A stretch of 43,437 nucleotides of DNA from positions 1 to 43,437 of the forward strand of contig DATKVN010000075.1 in the NCBI GenBank assembly GCA_035530055.1, given 5' to 3'. Positions within the stretch are counted from its first letter, which is position 1; each line of letters begins with the position of its first letter. A program made the position numbers and the translations under genes. Below, in pieces: positions 9,132 through 17,975 of the stretch. This DNA comes from a bacterium. Lineage in GTDB: Bacteria; UBA6262; WVXT01. The notes under the pieces were generated by a model, which ran no database searches, was not told the DNA's origin, and worked only from the letters and a program-made list of their open reading frames with translations.

Positions 9132-10796
9132 TTATTCTCTATTCCCTAAATTTATCCTCTCGATCAAATCTTCTAATAAACGATAATCTCCATTCAAAAG
9201 AGTCTTATTTATTCTATGGTCAAGCGTATCAACTGGAATATTAACTTTCGCTGCAATTAAAGGATATAGAGGATCAACACTTTTTATCCCTTTTTCTCTT
9301 AGGGTCTTTTGCATGCTCTCCCACTCTTTTACTAGGCTTTTAAAGTCCTGTCCATTTATCTTATACGGTAATGGAGGCAATTTATCGGGACAGCCTAAAT
9401 ATAACGAACAGAGATTAAACATAATATATTCTAGAAATCTTTCTTTACTCATCAGAATCTCGATATTATAACTGGAAGCATCTTCTGCCCACGCTATTCC
9501 TGGATAGATTACTGGAAACAACACATTTGTCGCATCCAACGCTAATTCAGAGATGAACTTGATAGTATCATTTTTAGTTTCGTCATTATCAAAAGGGGCA
9601 GGATAAATAAAACTCCCTGAAACAAAAAGTCCAGCTTTTTTAGCCAAGATAACACTCTTTTTTATCTGTTCAAGCCTTATCCCCTTTTTCATCTTATCAA
9701 GTATACCTTGATTGCCTGATTCGATACCAAAAAACACTGAAATCCCACCTGCATTTTTCATCTTTTGGAAAGAATTCCCCCCCGAAGATCGGGCATCAGT
9801 TAATATACAAAATTTAACTTTAAGGTTTTCTTCCACGATCTTTTCGGAAACTTTTTCGATTAATCTCTTGGGAGTATTGGAACCTCCAAAATAGAAAGTA
9901 TCAACATTATATCGAGAAAGGTAGTATTTTATTTCTTTTACTATTCGCTCAGGACTTTTGGATCTTTGCTTAACTCCACTTTTAATAGAATGACCACAAA
10001 ATGCACATGAGTATGGACAGCCCCTAGAGTCTTCAACTATAATTATTTTAATCTTTTGATTATTATTTAAACTTAGATAAACATCTTCATCATATACCGG
10101 TAAAGGTAGGCTGTCTAAGTTTTCTATTCTTTTTATAGGAGTAGTCACTATTTCACCATTTTTCTCAAAAATAACATTTGGTATATCCTCAAGGTTCCTT
10201 TGCCCTACAACATATTCAGCCAATTGAACGATTGTCTCTTCGCCTTCTCCACGCACTAAAACATCAAAATCATTAAAGACTTTTAAAATTTTATCTTTTG
10301 CTATATCCACTGCTGGACCACCACCAAAAATTTTTATTAAGGGAATTTGTCTTTTAATTTTTTTAACCATTTCACACGACTTTCTAAAGGATTCTCCATT
10401 CCACAATTTAAATCCTATAAAATCAATGTCTTCTTCGTTAATTTTAGAAATAAGCTTTTTTGTAACCTCATTTGTGTATCGCCACTTTATTATTCTTAGG
10501 ATATTCTTAATCAATAAAATTTGAAGATTCACAACAAAGTTTGTTGTCCATCTTTTCCTTTTATCCTTTTCAAGAAATAATTTCTTATTCCATTTTGTAA
10601 GGAACGGGGGATTTAATCTTCGTCTCATCTCTAAGGTCCCAAAATCTAAAATTTTTGTTTTATGGCCATTTACAATAAGCGCTGAAGCCAGACTAGCAAG
10701 ACCATTATCTGGAAAAAAACAATCTATACCAAAAATATCAGTGACGAAACTTATGAGAAGACTTTTTGTCTTTTGTTTATTTTCTCTTAATTCCAT
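9132..10796 (-). CDS. B12-binding radical SAM enzyme
   Basis: Class B-like radical SAM enzyme of 554 residues. The N-terminal half resembles a cobalamin-binding Rossmann domain (NGLASLASALIVNGHKTKILD, DFIGFKLW, IKIFGGGPAV, LVRGEGEET) but lacks the DXHXXG His ligand. The radical SAM core has CPYSCAFC (C260, C264, C267), then FYFGGSN and SVFFGIESGN. Relatives methylate unactivated carbon or phosphorus or rearrange carbon skeletons, and many act in natural-product pathways. The C-terminal ~120 residues are extra and unassigned. The ribosome binding site is weak. It follows a second radical SAM gene by 48 nt. Confidence 0.87.
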   Translation of the reverse strand: MELRENKQKTKSLLISFVTDIFGIDCFFPDNGLASLASALIVNGHKTKILDFGTLEMRRRLNPPFLTKWNKKLFLEKDKRKRWTTNFVVNLQILLIKNILRIIKWRYTNEVTKKLISKINEEDIDFIGFKLWNGESFRKSCEMVKKIKRQIPLIKIFGGGPAVDIAKDKILKVFNDFDVLVRGEGEETIVQLAEYVVGQRNLEDIPNVIFEKNGEIVTTPIKRIENLDSLPLPVYDEDVYLSLNNNQKIKIIIVEDSRGCPYSCAFCGHSIKSGVKQRSKSPERIVKEIKYYLSRYNVDTFYFGGSNTPKRLIEKVSEKIVEENLKVKFCILTDARSSGGNSFQKMKNAGGISVFFGIESGNQGILDKMKKGIRLEQIKKSVILAKKAGLFVSGSFIYPAPFDNDETKNDTIKFISELALDATNVLFPVIYPGIAWAEDASSYNIEILMSKERFLEYIMFNLCSLYLGCPDKLPPLPYKINGQDFKSLVKEWESMQKTLREKGIKSVDPLYPLIAAKVNIPVDTLDHRINKTLLNGDYRLLEDLIERINLGNRE

Positions 10797-10844
10797 ATAG
10801 ACTCACAATTATTTTTTTGTTAAAATCAGGCTATTCTCATTTTA

Positions 10845-12191
10845 TTATTTTAAATTGTGCCGTTTATAATTGGCGAGGACCTGTTGATACTGTTTTTCGA
10901 CAACTTTGTCTTTGTCTGATAAATTGTTTTTAATTTTAACAAATCTATTTCCATAAATGCCAACTAGTAATTTAGTACAACATTCCAAAAACTCATCAAT
11001 AGATAATTTTGTAGGACGAACAACCATATGAAATCCATCAAAGAATTGCCAGTCATTAGTAATAAGATTATGTTTTTCCTTTTCATATAAATCGGTCCCA
11101 GGCCCTGGGGTTAAAAAAGGCACTACAACAAAAGTCAACTTCATCTTTTTTATATAATTTAGTAGGGCATCAAAGTCTTCTTTGGAAAAGCTCGATTCAA
11201 TTAAAAAATACCCAATTATTTCAACACCATTTTGCTTTAAAATATGAATTGCATTTTCATTGTTGGCAATTGAGTTATTTTTATTATGCCTAATTAAATC
11301 CTCATCACGGAAAGATTCCAAACCAACAAGAATAGCGTCTAAACCAATTTCTCTCCACTTTTCAATAATATCAGGCCTTCTCGCAATGGAATCCGACCGG
11401 CCATAAATGAAAAATCTTTTTTTAATACCTGCCTTTCTAATAGCCTTATATAATTCTTCAAAAAAGTTTAAGTCTAACATTGTATTGTCATCTTCGACAT
11501 TTACAAGTTCTTCATCAATAAGCATCAGCTCATTGACAATCGATTCAACACCCCGCTTGGTAAAGGTTCCATTTGAAAATTTCCAGCATGTACAAAAATC
11601 ACATTTATATGTGCAACCCCTTGTGGTAAAAATTGCACCAACAGGTCTTCGTCCATGTCGATTATAAAGTACCCTATGGGCTCTTGTTAAATTGCGATTA
11701 GGTAGTGGAAAATCGTCTAAATTTTTTATTCGTTCTCTACTCGGTGTGAAACATAATTGCCTTCCCTCTCTATATGCAATTCCCTTGACTTTAGAGAAAT
11801 CTCTTTTTAATCTATATGCTTCTACTAATTCAGGAAAAGTTATTTCTCCTTCACCAATGACAATCACATCAACAAATTCTCTTTTAAATTCCTCAGGAGC
11901 TAGTGAAGCAAAAATCCCTCCGACAACAGTCAAGATATTTGAGGAGTATTTTTTTACATCTCCTAACACACTACAGACAACTTCATATTCTGGTGCAACA
12001 CCTGTAATTCCAACTATATCTGGTTTGAAATCATCTAATTTTCTCATCAAATCAGAATCAATCCTCATGTCCAATATTTCCATCTCATGAGTATTTACAT
12101 TTGCTGCTATTGTCTCCAATCCAAGTGGCTCAATCAAACCAGGTGTCATAGCAGGATTCCACAATGGCGGTTGAATTAATAATATTTTCAT
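10845..12191 (-). CDS. B12-binding radical SAM enzyme
   Basis: Second radical SAM enzyme of the cluster, 448 residues. The N-terminal B12-type domain runs from KILLIQPPLWNPAMTPG through EPLGLETIAA, VGITGVAPEYE and VVGGIFASLAPEEF to VIGEGE. The DXHXXG His is absent here too. The core cluster motif is CTYKCDFC (C193, C197, C200), followed by EDDNTMLD and LVGLESF. The overall form is that of the P-methylase/BchE-like group. A good AGAGGAC site precedes the ATG. Two such enzymes in tandem suggest successive radical steps on one scaffold. Confidence 0.88.
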   Translation of the reverse strand: MKILLIQPPLWNPAMTPGLIEPLGLETIAANVNTHEMEILDMRIDSDLMRKLDDFKPDIVGITGVAPEYEVVCSVLGDVKKYSSNILTVVGGIFASLAPEEFKREFVDVIVIGEGEITFPELVEAYRLKRDFSKVKGIAYREGRQLCFTPSRERIKNLDDFPLPNRNLTRAHRVLYNRHGRRPVGAIFTTRGCTYKCDFCTCWKFSNGTFTKRGVESIVNELMLIDEELVNVEDDNTMLDLNFFEELYKAIRKAGIKKRFFIYGRSDSIARRPDIIEKWREIGLDAILVGLESFRDEDLIRHNKNNSIANNENAIHILKQNGVEIIGYFLIESSFSKEDFDALLNYIKKMKLTFVVVPFLTPGPGTDLYEKEKHNLITNDWQFFDGFHMVVRPTKLSIDEFLECCTKLLVGIYGNRFVKIKNNLSDKDKVVEKQYQQVLANYKRHNLK

Positions 12192-12252
12192 AGTGTCCTC
12201 TTTTGCTAATTACGGTTTTATATAAAAAATTCGATTTTGTTGAGTCATTTCC

Positions 12253-15200
12253 TTAACGCTTCAACTTATTTTGCAATTTTTGAACTTTAGCCATTTGGTA
12301 TTTATTGTCTATCTCTGTAAATTTATCTACTGCTTTTTGAAAAGCTCGTTTTGCTAGATTGTATTGTGTTAACGTCAAATATAATTGCCCCAGAGATACT
12401 TGAGTCAGCCCTTCCTGAATCGGATTATCAGTCTCTTGAGTGATAGCTAAGCTCTTATTTAAAAATTCCCCGGCCTTTTCAAACTGTCTTCTTTCCTGAG
12501 CAATTTGTCCCAACAAACGATAAATATGAATTTGATAATAAATATTCTCTAATTCAGGGTCGCTAACAATCTGGTGCGCTTCCTCAACTAAAGAACTGGC
12601 TTCATTTAATCTTCCAAGTCTCATATAAATATCACCTAAGGAATAAAGAGATAAAATTAATCGCTCTATACGATTCTTTTTACCAATATCAATCGCGAGT
12701 TTTAATTCATTTATTGCTTCTTTCACTTTATTTCTTTCAAACAATAATAAACCAAGTAACGCTCTACCATAAGATTGCTCACTATTACATGATATTTCAA
12801 TAGCTGCTTTTATAAGTTTATTTATCCATCTTTCAGCTGATTCGAATTCTCCTCTTTGCAGCGTAGCAAGGCTTAGATGTGCATATAAATGGATACTATT
12901 GGTTAACGGTTTTCCCATTTTCTTATTCAAATCATTAAGGATTTGAGCCTTAATTTGAAATTCTGAATAGCGCCCGCATAAAGCATATCGCTCTACTTCA
13001 ACATGAACAGCCCAAAAAAACCCATCAAAAAGATTGAATTTCTGAGAGATCTCAAGAATTTTCTCCAAATATGTTCTATCAAACTTTTTCCCTTGATAAA
13101 CAAAAGCTATTTCCCTCATAAAACAACATAGCCCATACAGAAACCACGATTCTCTATCTACTAATTGACTCTTGGATTTCTCAAAACATTCAATTGCTTC
13201 TTCCATAAGTTTCCTTGCTAATCTGTGCTTCCCAATAAATCCTAAGGCTTGAATTTGAGTTGCTAATATCCCTCCTTTCATAAAAGATTCTGGATCTGGC
13301 AGATACTCCAAATTTCTATTAGCTACTTCAATACTTTTTTCATTTTCTCCTATGAATGAATAAGCAAAGGCTAAATTAGCTTGGCTCATAATCAATTTAC
13401 GGATAATGGTTGGATAATCACCTTTGAGTCTCGGTTTGGGATATCGGGGTTGATTTAATTTAGTTTTAATTTTGTTAGATAAAGCCCTTGGCAAATAACT
13501 TATTAACTTAAAGAATCCTCGCATCAGTTTTATTACCCTTTGGACGTCTCCATAAGCGTGGAAGATTTTTATAAGTTTTTTACTCGCCTCAACACAGACT
13601 TTAGGATCGGTATCTACTGTTATCTGACTAAGTTTCTCCAAGGTATCTATCATAACTGTCTCTTTTTCGGGATAATCTATGACTTCGAGTAAGTCAACCC
13701 CCTGTTTTAATAACTTAGAAGCTTCTATTAAAGCATTATTTTGCACCGCTCTGTTTCCTGCCATGATAAGATATCGAACCGCTTTTTGTTGACTCAAACC
13801 GTTGCTGAAATGATAAGCTAATTCGCTTGCAACTATCTCTTTGTTTTCACCAAAACGTTCTTCTATAATAGTTCCTGTTTTTTCGTGTAATTCCTTTCTT
13901 TTTTCTTCATCAAGTTGATGATAGAGGGCTTCTCGGACACGGTCATGGGTGAAAATATATTGTTTCTCCTCAGTTTTCATAAATTGATGTTCAATCAGCT
14001 CATCCAAGATTTCGAAGAGTTTTTCATCTTCTAATGCACTTAATACCTTTAGAAAAGATAACTCTAAACCTCTATCCACCACAGAGGCGATTCTGGCGAG
14101 ACCTAAGGCTTCAGGACTAAGAAATTTCAAACGGCGGAGTATGGTGGCTTCAATTGAAGTAGGTAATTCTAATGTGCTTATATCTATAGGTAATATCCAA
14201 CAGCCTCGCTCTAATCGTAGTTGTTCTTCTTCAATTAACGCCCTCATCGTTTCACTAACGAAAAAGGCATTTCCAGCAGTAGCAGTATATACATGTTCGG
14301 TAAAATCTTCGGTCAATTCTATCCGACCCAACATCCCTTTAATTAATGATTGAATATCGTCTTGGTTCAAAGTTGATAGTTTCATTAGTTGCGTAATCTC
14401 TTCTTCTACCGTTTGAAAAATGATGCTGGTAGATCCCACCTCATCATCACGGAATGCACCCAAAATCATAATTGGATTAGATCTTGTCTCTCGAATGCAA
14501 GCATTCAGTAATTCCAAAGTGGCAAAATCAGACCAGTGTAAGTCTTCTATGCAAATAACTATTGAGGTAACTTTTGATATATCTTTTAACCATCCGGTAA
14601 CTTGCTCAAATAAGCGCACCTTTTCTCCAACCTCATCTAATTTTGGAGCAGGCTGGTAACCCTTCCTCCTTAATTCTGGTATAACCTTAACAAGCACTGA
14701 ACCATATTTATCTAATATCTCTTTTTTAGTTAACGGCAGTAAAGGTCTAAAACCATCTGCTAAGGGTTGATAAGTAGTCATTCCTTGTTCGAAACATTGC
14801 CCTTCCATAAAGGGGACTTCCGCTAGTTGGACTTTTAATTTAAACTCTTGAATCAAGCGAGTTTTTCCTACCCCGGCTGGTGCAGCAATAAAAATACTCT
14901 CACCCTTCCCTTGTGTCGTTAGAGTAAAGGCCTCTTTCAGTTCTTGCATTTCCCTTTCCCGCCCTATAAGTTTACTGCAGTTAAGATAGCTTTTCCTTTG
15001 TTCAAAGGTCTCTATAGCTATTTTCTCGCCAGTAACTTGAACTAAATCATTAATTAATTCAGCTGTTGTCTGATAGCGTTCATTTTGATCTTTGGCGAGG
15101 AGTTTTAGTATTATTTCTTCCAATTCCTCAGGGGTGTCTTCTCTAATTTGGCGAAGAGGAATAGGAGATGTTTGGATATGTTGTCTGATAATATCTAATG

Positions 15201-15846
15201 TCTTGTTACCCACAAATGGGGGTTGCCCAGTTACCAATTCATAAGCCATTATACCTAACGAATATAAATCGGAGCGAGCATCAATAATACCACCTTCAGC
15301 TACTTCAGGTGGTAAATAAATAACAGTTCCAGTTATTTCGCCACCGCTAGGTAGCCCCATCTGGTCCATTAGACCAAAGTCCATCAGTTTGACATTTCCT
15401 TCTGGAGTAACGCGAATATTTGCTGGTTTTATATCTCGATGAACCAGAAGCCTGGAATGAATGAAATTTAATACCTGGCAGGTCTGAATGAGAATACGAT
15501 AGATTTCCGAAAAACTTAACTTCCTTTCTCTTAAAATATCCCGTAACTCCTGACCCGGGACAAACTCCATAGTTAGATACTCGTCGCCATTTTCTAACAC
15601 ACCGTAATCAAATACATTAACTGTATTTGGATGTTTTAATTTAACCATAGTCCGAAACTCTTGTCTAAAGTGCAGAGACACTTCCTTTCGTGAGATAAAG
15701 GTGGCAGAATCTTCCTTTTTATAGACCTGTTTGAGGGCCATTTCTCGTTGTTCTACTGTGTCATAGACCCGCCAAACTCTCCCCATACCCCCTTCACCGA
15801 TTTTATCAATTATCCTGTATCGATTCGCTAATAGGGGTTCTGTCAT
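12253..15846 (-). CDS. Ser/Thr protein kinase - AAA-type ATPase - TPR signalling protein
   Basis: Large cytoplasmic sensor-regulator of 1197 residues. Domain 1 (about 10-270) is an active-looking Hanks kinase: GEGGMG loop (17-22), Lys39 in ALKQ, HRDIKPAN (Asp137), DFGL (156-159) and PPE (179-181). Domain 2 (about 290-560) is a predicted STAND/AAA ATPase that starts with LIGRERE, has Walker A APAGVGKT (322-329) and Walker B VICIEDLHW (430-438). The rest (about 700-1190) is helical TPR repeats that would bind partners. There is no C-terminal DNA-binding domain, unlike LuxR-type relatives. The ATGA overlap with the small RHH-like gene upstream suggests the two small proteins are its output or targets. 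Confidence 0.92.
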   Translation of the reverse strand: MTEPLLANRYRIIDKIGEGGMGRVWRVYDTVEQREMALKQVYKKEDSATFISRKEVSLHFRQEFRTMVKLKHPNTVNVFDYGVLENGDEYLTMEFVPGQELRDILRERKLSFSEIYRILIQTCQVLNFIHSRLLVHRDIKPANIRVTPEGNVKLMDFGLMDQMGLPSGGEITGTVIYLPPEVAEGGIIDARSDLYSLGIMAYELVTGQPPFVGNKTLDIIRQHIQTSPIPLRQIREDTPEELEEIILKLLAKDQNERYQTTAELINDLVQVTGEKIAIETFEQRKSYLNCSKLIGREREMQELKEAFTLTTQGKGESIFIAAPAGVGKTRLIQEFKLKVQLAEVPFMEGQCFEQGMTTYQPLADGFRPLLPLTKKEILDKYGSVLVKVIPELRRKGYQPAPKLDEVGEKVRLFEQVTGWLKDISKVTSIVICIEDLHWSDFATLELLNACIRETRSNPIMILGAFRDDEVGSTSIIFQTVEEEITQLMKLSTLNQDDIQSLIKGMLGRIELTEDFTEHVYTATAGNAFFVSETMRALIEEEQLRLERGCWILPIDISTLELPTSIEATILRRLKFLSPEALGLARIASVVDRGLELSFLKVLSALEDEKLFEILDELIEHQFMKTEEKQYIFTHDRVREALYHQLDEEKRKELHEKTGTIIEERFGENKEIVASELAYHFSNGLSQQKAVRYLIMAGNRAVQNNALIEASKLLKQGVDLLEVIDYPEKETVMIDTLEKLSQITVDTDPKVCVEASKKLIKIFHAYGDVQRVIKLMRGFFKLISYLPRALSNKIKTKLNQPRYPKPRLKGDYPTIIRKLIMSQANLAFAYSFIGENEKSIEVANRNLEYLPDPESFMKGGILATQIQALGFIGKHRLARKLMEEAIECFEKSKSQLVDRESWFLYGLCCFMREIAFVYQGKKFDRTYLEKILEISQKFNLFDGFFWAVHVEVERYALCGRYSEFQIKAQILNDLNKKMGKPLTNSIHLYAHLSLATLQRGEFESAERWINKLIKAAIEISCNSEQSYGRALLGLLLFERNKVKEAINELKLAIDIGKKNRIERLILSLYSLGDIYMRLGRLNEASSLVEEAHQIVSDPELENIYYQIHIYRLLGQIAQERRQFEKAGEFLNKSLAITQETDNPIQEGLTQVSLGQLYLTLTQYNLAKRAFQKAVDKFTEIDNKYQMAKVQKLQNKLKR

Positions 15847-16100
15847 TTTTTACTCTTGTTTTTAGAAGTATTTCTAAAGGCTTGCAAAAATCTTTCCTCT
15901 GTTTCTTTTTCAGACTTTACTCTAGAAACGTCGATCTTCATAGGCATAACTATTTTAATAAAGGTATTAAGTATGGAACTCCGAGATGGTTTCTTTCCTC
16001 CACAGAATCTCATTTCTCGAGCTATTCTATCGATGAACTTAATTTGCCTCTTGTTCATTCCGATATTGGTCACAAGTAAATTTCTATTCTGATTTTTCAT
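15843..16100 (-). CDS. Small ribbon-helix-helix-like protein 2
   Basis: Basic protein of 85 residues, not matched to a named family. A short strand (NLLVTNIGM), a helix (KRQIKFIDRIAREM), a Gly-Gly turn (FCGGKKPS) and a second helix (RSSILNTFIKIVM) fit a ribbon-helix-helix DNA-binding fold. The tail ends in KSEKETEERFLQAFRN. It aligns along its whole length with the neighbouring 99-residue protein. It starts within the last 17 nt of that gene, and its own stop overlaps the kinase start by 4 nt. I infer a DNA-binding or adaptor role under the kinase; that role is unproven. Confidence 0.75.
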   Translation of the reverse strand: MKNQNRNLLVTNIGMNKRQIKFIDRIAREMRFCGGKKPSRSSILNTFIKIVMPMKIDVSRVKSEKETEERFLQAFRNTSKNKSKK

Positions 16101-16383
16101 TTGCTAACTTACCTTTGTTTCTGTTCATTCTTCGGAACTCTCTAAGCGATTGAAGAATTCTCTTTTCTAAATCTGCCTGAGTTCTAATATTTTTGCAGTC
16201 TACCTTTAGCCTCACAAAGGCATTAATTAAGCTTCGAATAATATATGACTTAGGAAGTTTATAACCCCCACTAAGCTTCATTGAAATACCCAGATTATGA
16301 AGCCAATCATCCGTCTTTTTATCCAGAGAAAGGGGGATACGGAATAGGTTTTTTTCTACATCAGATCTAAATCTTTTCTTCAT
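16084..16383 (-). CDS. Small ribbon-helix-helix-like protein 1
   Basis: Basic protein of 99 residues and paralogue of the next gene. It follows the same plan: strand NLFRIPLSL, helix DKKTDDWLHNLGISM, turn KLSGGYKLPKS, helix YIIRSLINAFVRL, then a helical tail with DLEKRILQSLREFRR. The layout suits a MetJ/Arc-type DNA-binding dimer with a long turn, and the two paralogues may form a heterodimer. It is the first gene after the structured leader and terminator, with AAGGTG upstream of the ATG. A DNA-binding role is inferred from the predicted fold, not from a known homologue. Confidence 0.75.
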   Translation of the reverse strand: MKKRFRSDVEKNLFRIPLSLDKKTDDWLHNLGISMKLSGGYKLPKSYIIRSLINAFVRLKVDCKNIRTQADLEKRILQSLREFRRMNRNKGKLANEKSE

Positions 16384-16404
16384 TTATAGTTATCACCTTA
16401 TAAC

Positions 16405-16441
16405 AAAAAACCGAACTGCTCTCTTGCAAAAAGCAGTTCGG
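16405..16441 (-). terminator. Intrinsic terminator in the leader of the RHH-kinase operon
   Basis: Minus strand: a perfect 10-bp stem CCGAACTGCT/AGCAGTTCGG with an 11-nt loop, followed directly by TTTTTT. It ends about 21 nt before the first start codon, so full transcription of the operon needs readthrough. An upstream AGCAG (near 16465-16471) could pair with CUGCU of the left arm as an antiterminator. Confidence 0.9.
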
Positions 16442-16655
16442 CTAATAAGTTAATTAAAGACTTCTCTGCTATCTTTATAATTGGTTTCGGTAGCCCGGCC
16501 GTCATTCTCACTTTTTCCTTGCTGACCCGTAACTTTGCCGCGTCTCGTAAAGTGGCCCAAACCAACTACGGAATCGCGCCCCGGGGCATCCCAAATAATG
16601 GTTTACCGGGGGCCCCTACCTCTCGGTAGGTTTGCCTTTTCGTTCCAACTTTTCT
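16411..16655 (-). ncRNA. Structured 5' leader, candidate riboswitch or attenuator
   Basis: About 245 nt between promoter and start codon. A closing helix pairs AGUUGG (16650-16645) with CCAAUU (16484-16479). Inside are a perfect hairpin CCUACC-GAGA-GGUAGG (16630-16615, GNRA loop), a GC-rich hairpin (about 16613-16577) with UAAACC in its loop, and a helix ACUUU/AAAGU (16553-16532). The terminator follows. Pieces resemble the c-di-GMP-I (GEMM) aptamer: GGCAAACC plus a GNRA hairpin, GCAAAG, GGGUC, and GGCCGGGCUACCGAA near the end. The spacing does not fit the standard form: about 70 nt are extra. It may be a variant or another class. Confidence 0.65.
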
Positions 16656-16661
16656 GTCTTA

Positions 16662-16690
16662 AATATACCACAAAAGTTACATTTTGTCAA
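16662..16690 (-). promoter_or_regulatory. Sigma-70 promoter of the RHH-kinase operon
   Basis: Minus strand TTGACA (16690-16685), 17-bp spacer, TATATT (16667-16662). Start of transcription is expected near 16655. This is the best promoter in the left block and may serve the genes leftward for 16 kb, since no clear terminator was seen between them. Confidence 0.85.
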
Positions 16691-16778
16691 ATGTCTTTTT
16701 ATGCTTTTCAAAATTCTTACTTAGGAGTATTAAACAAAAGGGAAATAATACCTGGTCCGAGTTTGCTTCATCATATAG

Positions 16779-17957
16779 CTAACAAAACTTTTTATATAGT
16801 CTTAATGTATTTTCAGCAACAATCTCCTTGGTATATTGCTGCTCAACCATCTGCCGTCCCGTGTGTCCCAGTCGCTCCCTTAATTCCTTGTTGCCTAAAA
16901 GGCAGTTAATCCGAGAGGCCAAAGACTCAAAATCCTTGACTGGAATGATGAATCCATTAATGCCATCTTTGATAATCTCCGGCATTCCTCCTGTTTTAGT
17001 AACCACCATTGGCTTACCTGATGAAAGGGCTTCCAACATCGTCAGTCCAAAAGGTTCAGACACGGATGAGGGATAAACACAAACCGAGGAAGCAGCGTAG
17101 AGCTTGGGCATTTCTTCCAATCGAAAAGCATCAATTAACACATTATCCTCAAGACCAAGAAACTCAACCAGACTTACCATATAGGCAATGTCCTTCTGTT
17201 GGCTCTGGACCCAGTCTATAATATTCTTTGTGCCCGCAAGCACCAGAACTACATCAGGAAACCTCTCCTTAATTATACGCAATGCCTTTATGCTCACATC
17301 GCAACCCTTAGCCAACCCCATCCTTGCAGGATGAAATATCACCTTCTTTCCTCGCAGGACAGGATATTTCTTAAAGACAGCCTGCGCATTTACTTTAGGG
17401 GAATAAATATCCTGGTCAATACCATGATGGATAACCGTGATGTTTCTGTGATTATAGCCAGTTCCGAGAATTTCTCTCTTTATAAAATGGCTGACAGCAA
17501 TAATATGACTCCACTTAATATTCTTCGTCAAATCCAAAAATAAATTATCATCCCATACATTATGCGCTGTTAAAATAAGGGGAATGCCTCTCTTGGTGCT
17601 TATTTCTTGAATTGCCAATGCATGGATTTTGCTAAAATAATGCATATTGTGGACGTGGATACAATCAGGTTTTGTCTCGTCGATGAAATTATCAAATACA
17701 GCTCTTACCTCTCCAGAAATACCATCTACCCCTCTTTTACTAAGCCAGTTTAAATCCATAATGGGTTGGCGAAAGATGCCCACACCTTTATACCTATCTC
17801 TCCCCTTCTCTCCTTCAAATGCACCAGTAAGAAGATTGACCTTATGGCCCATTTTAACTAAAGTTGGTAGCAATATCGTTAAATGCGTCTCCACTCCTCC
17901 GATAATAGGAGGAAAACCCCAATGCAGATGAGATATGCTTAACTTTTCTTTTGCCAT
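16779..17957 (-). CDS. Family 4 glycosyltransferase next to GH65 phosphorylase
   Basis: GT-B retaining glycosyltransferase of about 392 residues. The N-terminal loop is PPIIGGVETHLTILLPTL. The C-terminal domain has FHPARMGLAKGCDVSI and the EX7E motif in SEPFGLTMLEALSSG. I prefer the ATG at 17957 because AAAAGGA is then 6 nt upstream; an ATG at 17963 abuts that site. It is third in an operon with beta-phosphoglucomutase and a GH65 phosphorylase, 12-18 nt after the latter. It may build the disaccharide that GH65 cleaves (a trehalose- or kojibiose-like sugar), but its specificity is not visible. Confidence 0.85.
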   Translation of the reverse strand: MAKEKLSISHLHWGFPPIIGGVETHLTILLPTLVKMGHKVNLLTGAFEGEKGRDRYKGVGIFRQPIMDLNWLSKRGVDGISGEVRAVFDNFIDETKPDCIHVHNMHYFSKIHALAIQEISTKRGIPLILTAHNVWDDNLFLDLTKNIKWSHIIAVSHFIKREILGTGYNHRNITVIHHGIDQDIYSPKVNAQAVFKKYPVLRGKKVIFHPARMGLAKGCDVSIKALRIIKERFPDVVLVLAGTKNIIDWVQSQQKDIAYMVSLVEFLGLEDNVLIDAFRLEEMPKLYAASSVCVYPSSVSEPFGLTMLEALSSGKPMVVTKTGGMPEIIKDGINGFIIPVKDFESLASRINCLLGNKELRERLGHTGRQMVEQQYTKEIVAENTLRLYKKFC

Positions 17958-17975
17958 TGTCATTCCTTTTAAGAT

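Noticed and set aside
12253-15846. LuxR/MalT-type transcription activator
   Set aside because: The ATPase and TPR parts look similar, but there is an N-terminal kinase and no C-terminal helix-turn-helix.
16441-16650. T-box, TPP, cobalamin, SAM and M-box riboswitch classes for the leader
   Set aside because: None of their conserved cores (such as the T-box UGGNACCGCG or TPP CUGAGA) can be seen; only partial likeness to the c-di-GMP-I core remains.
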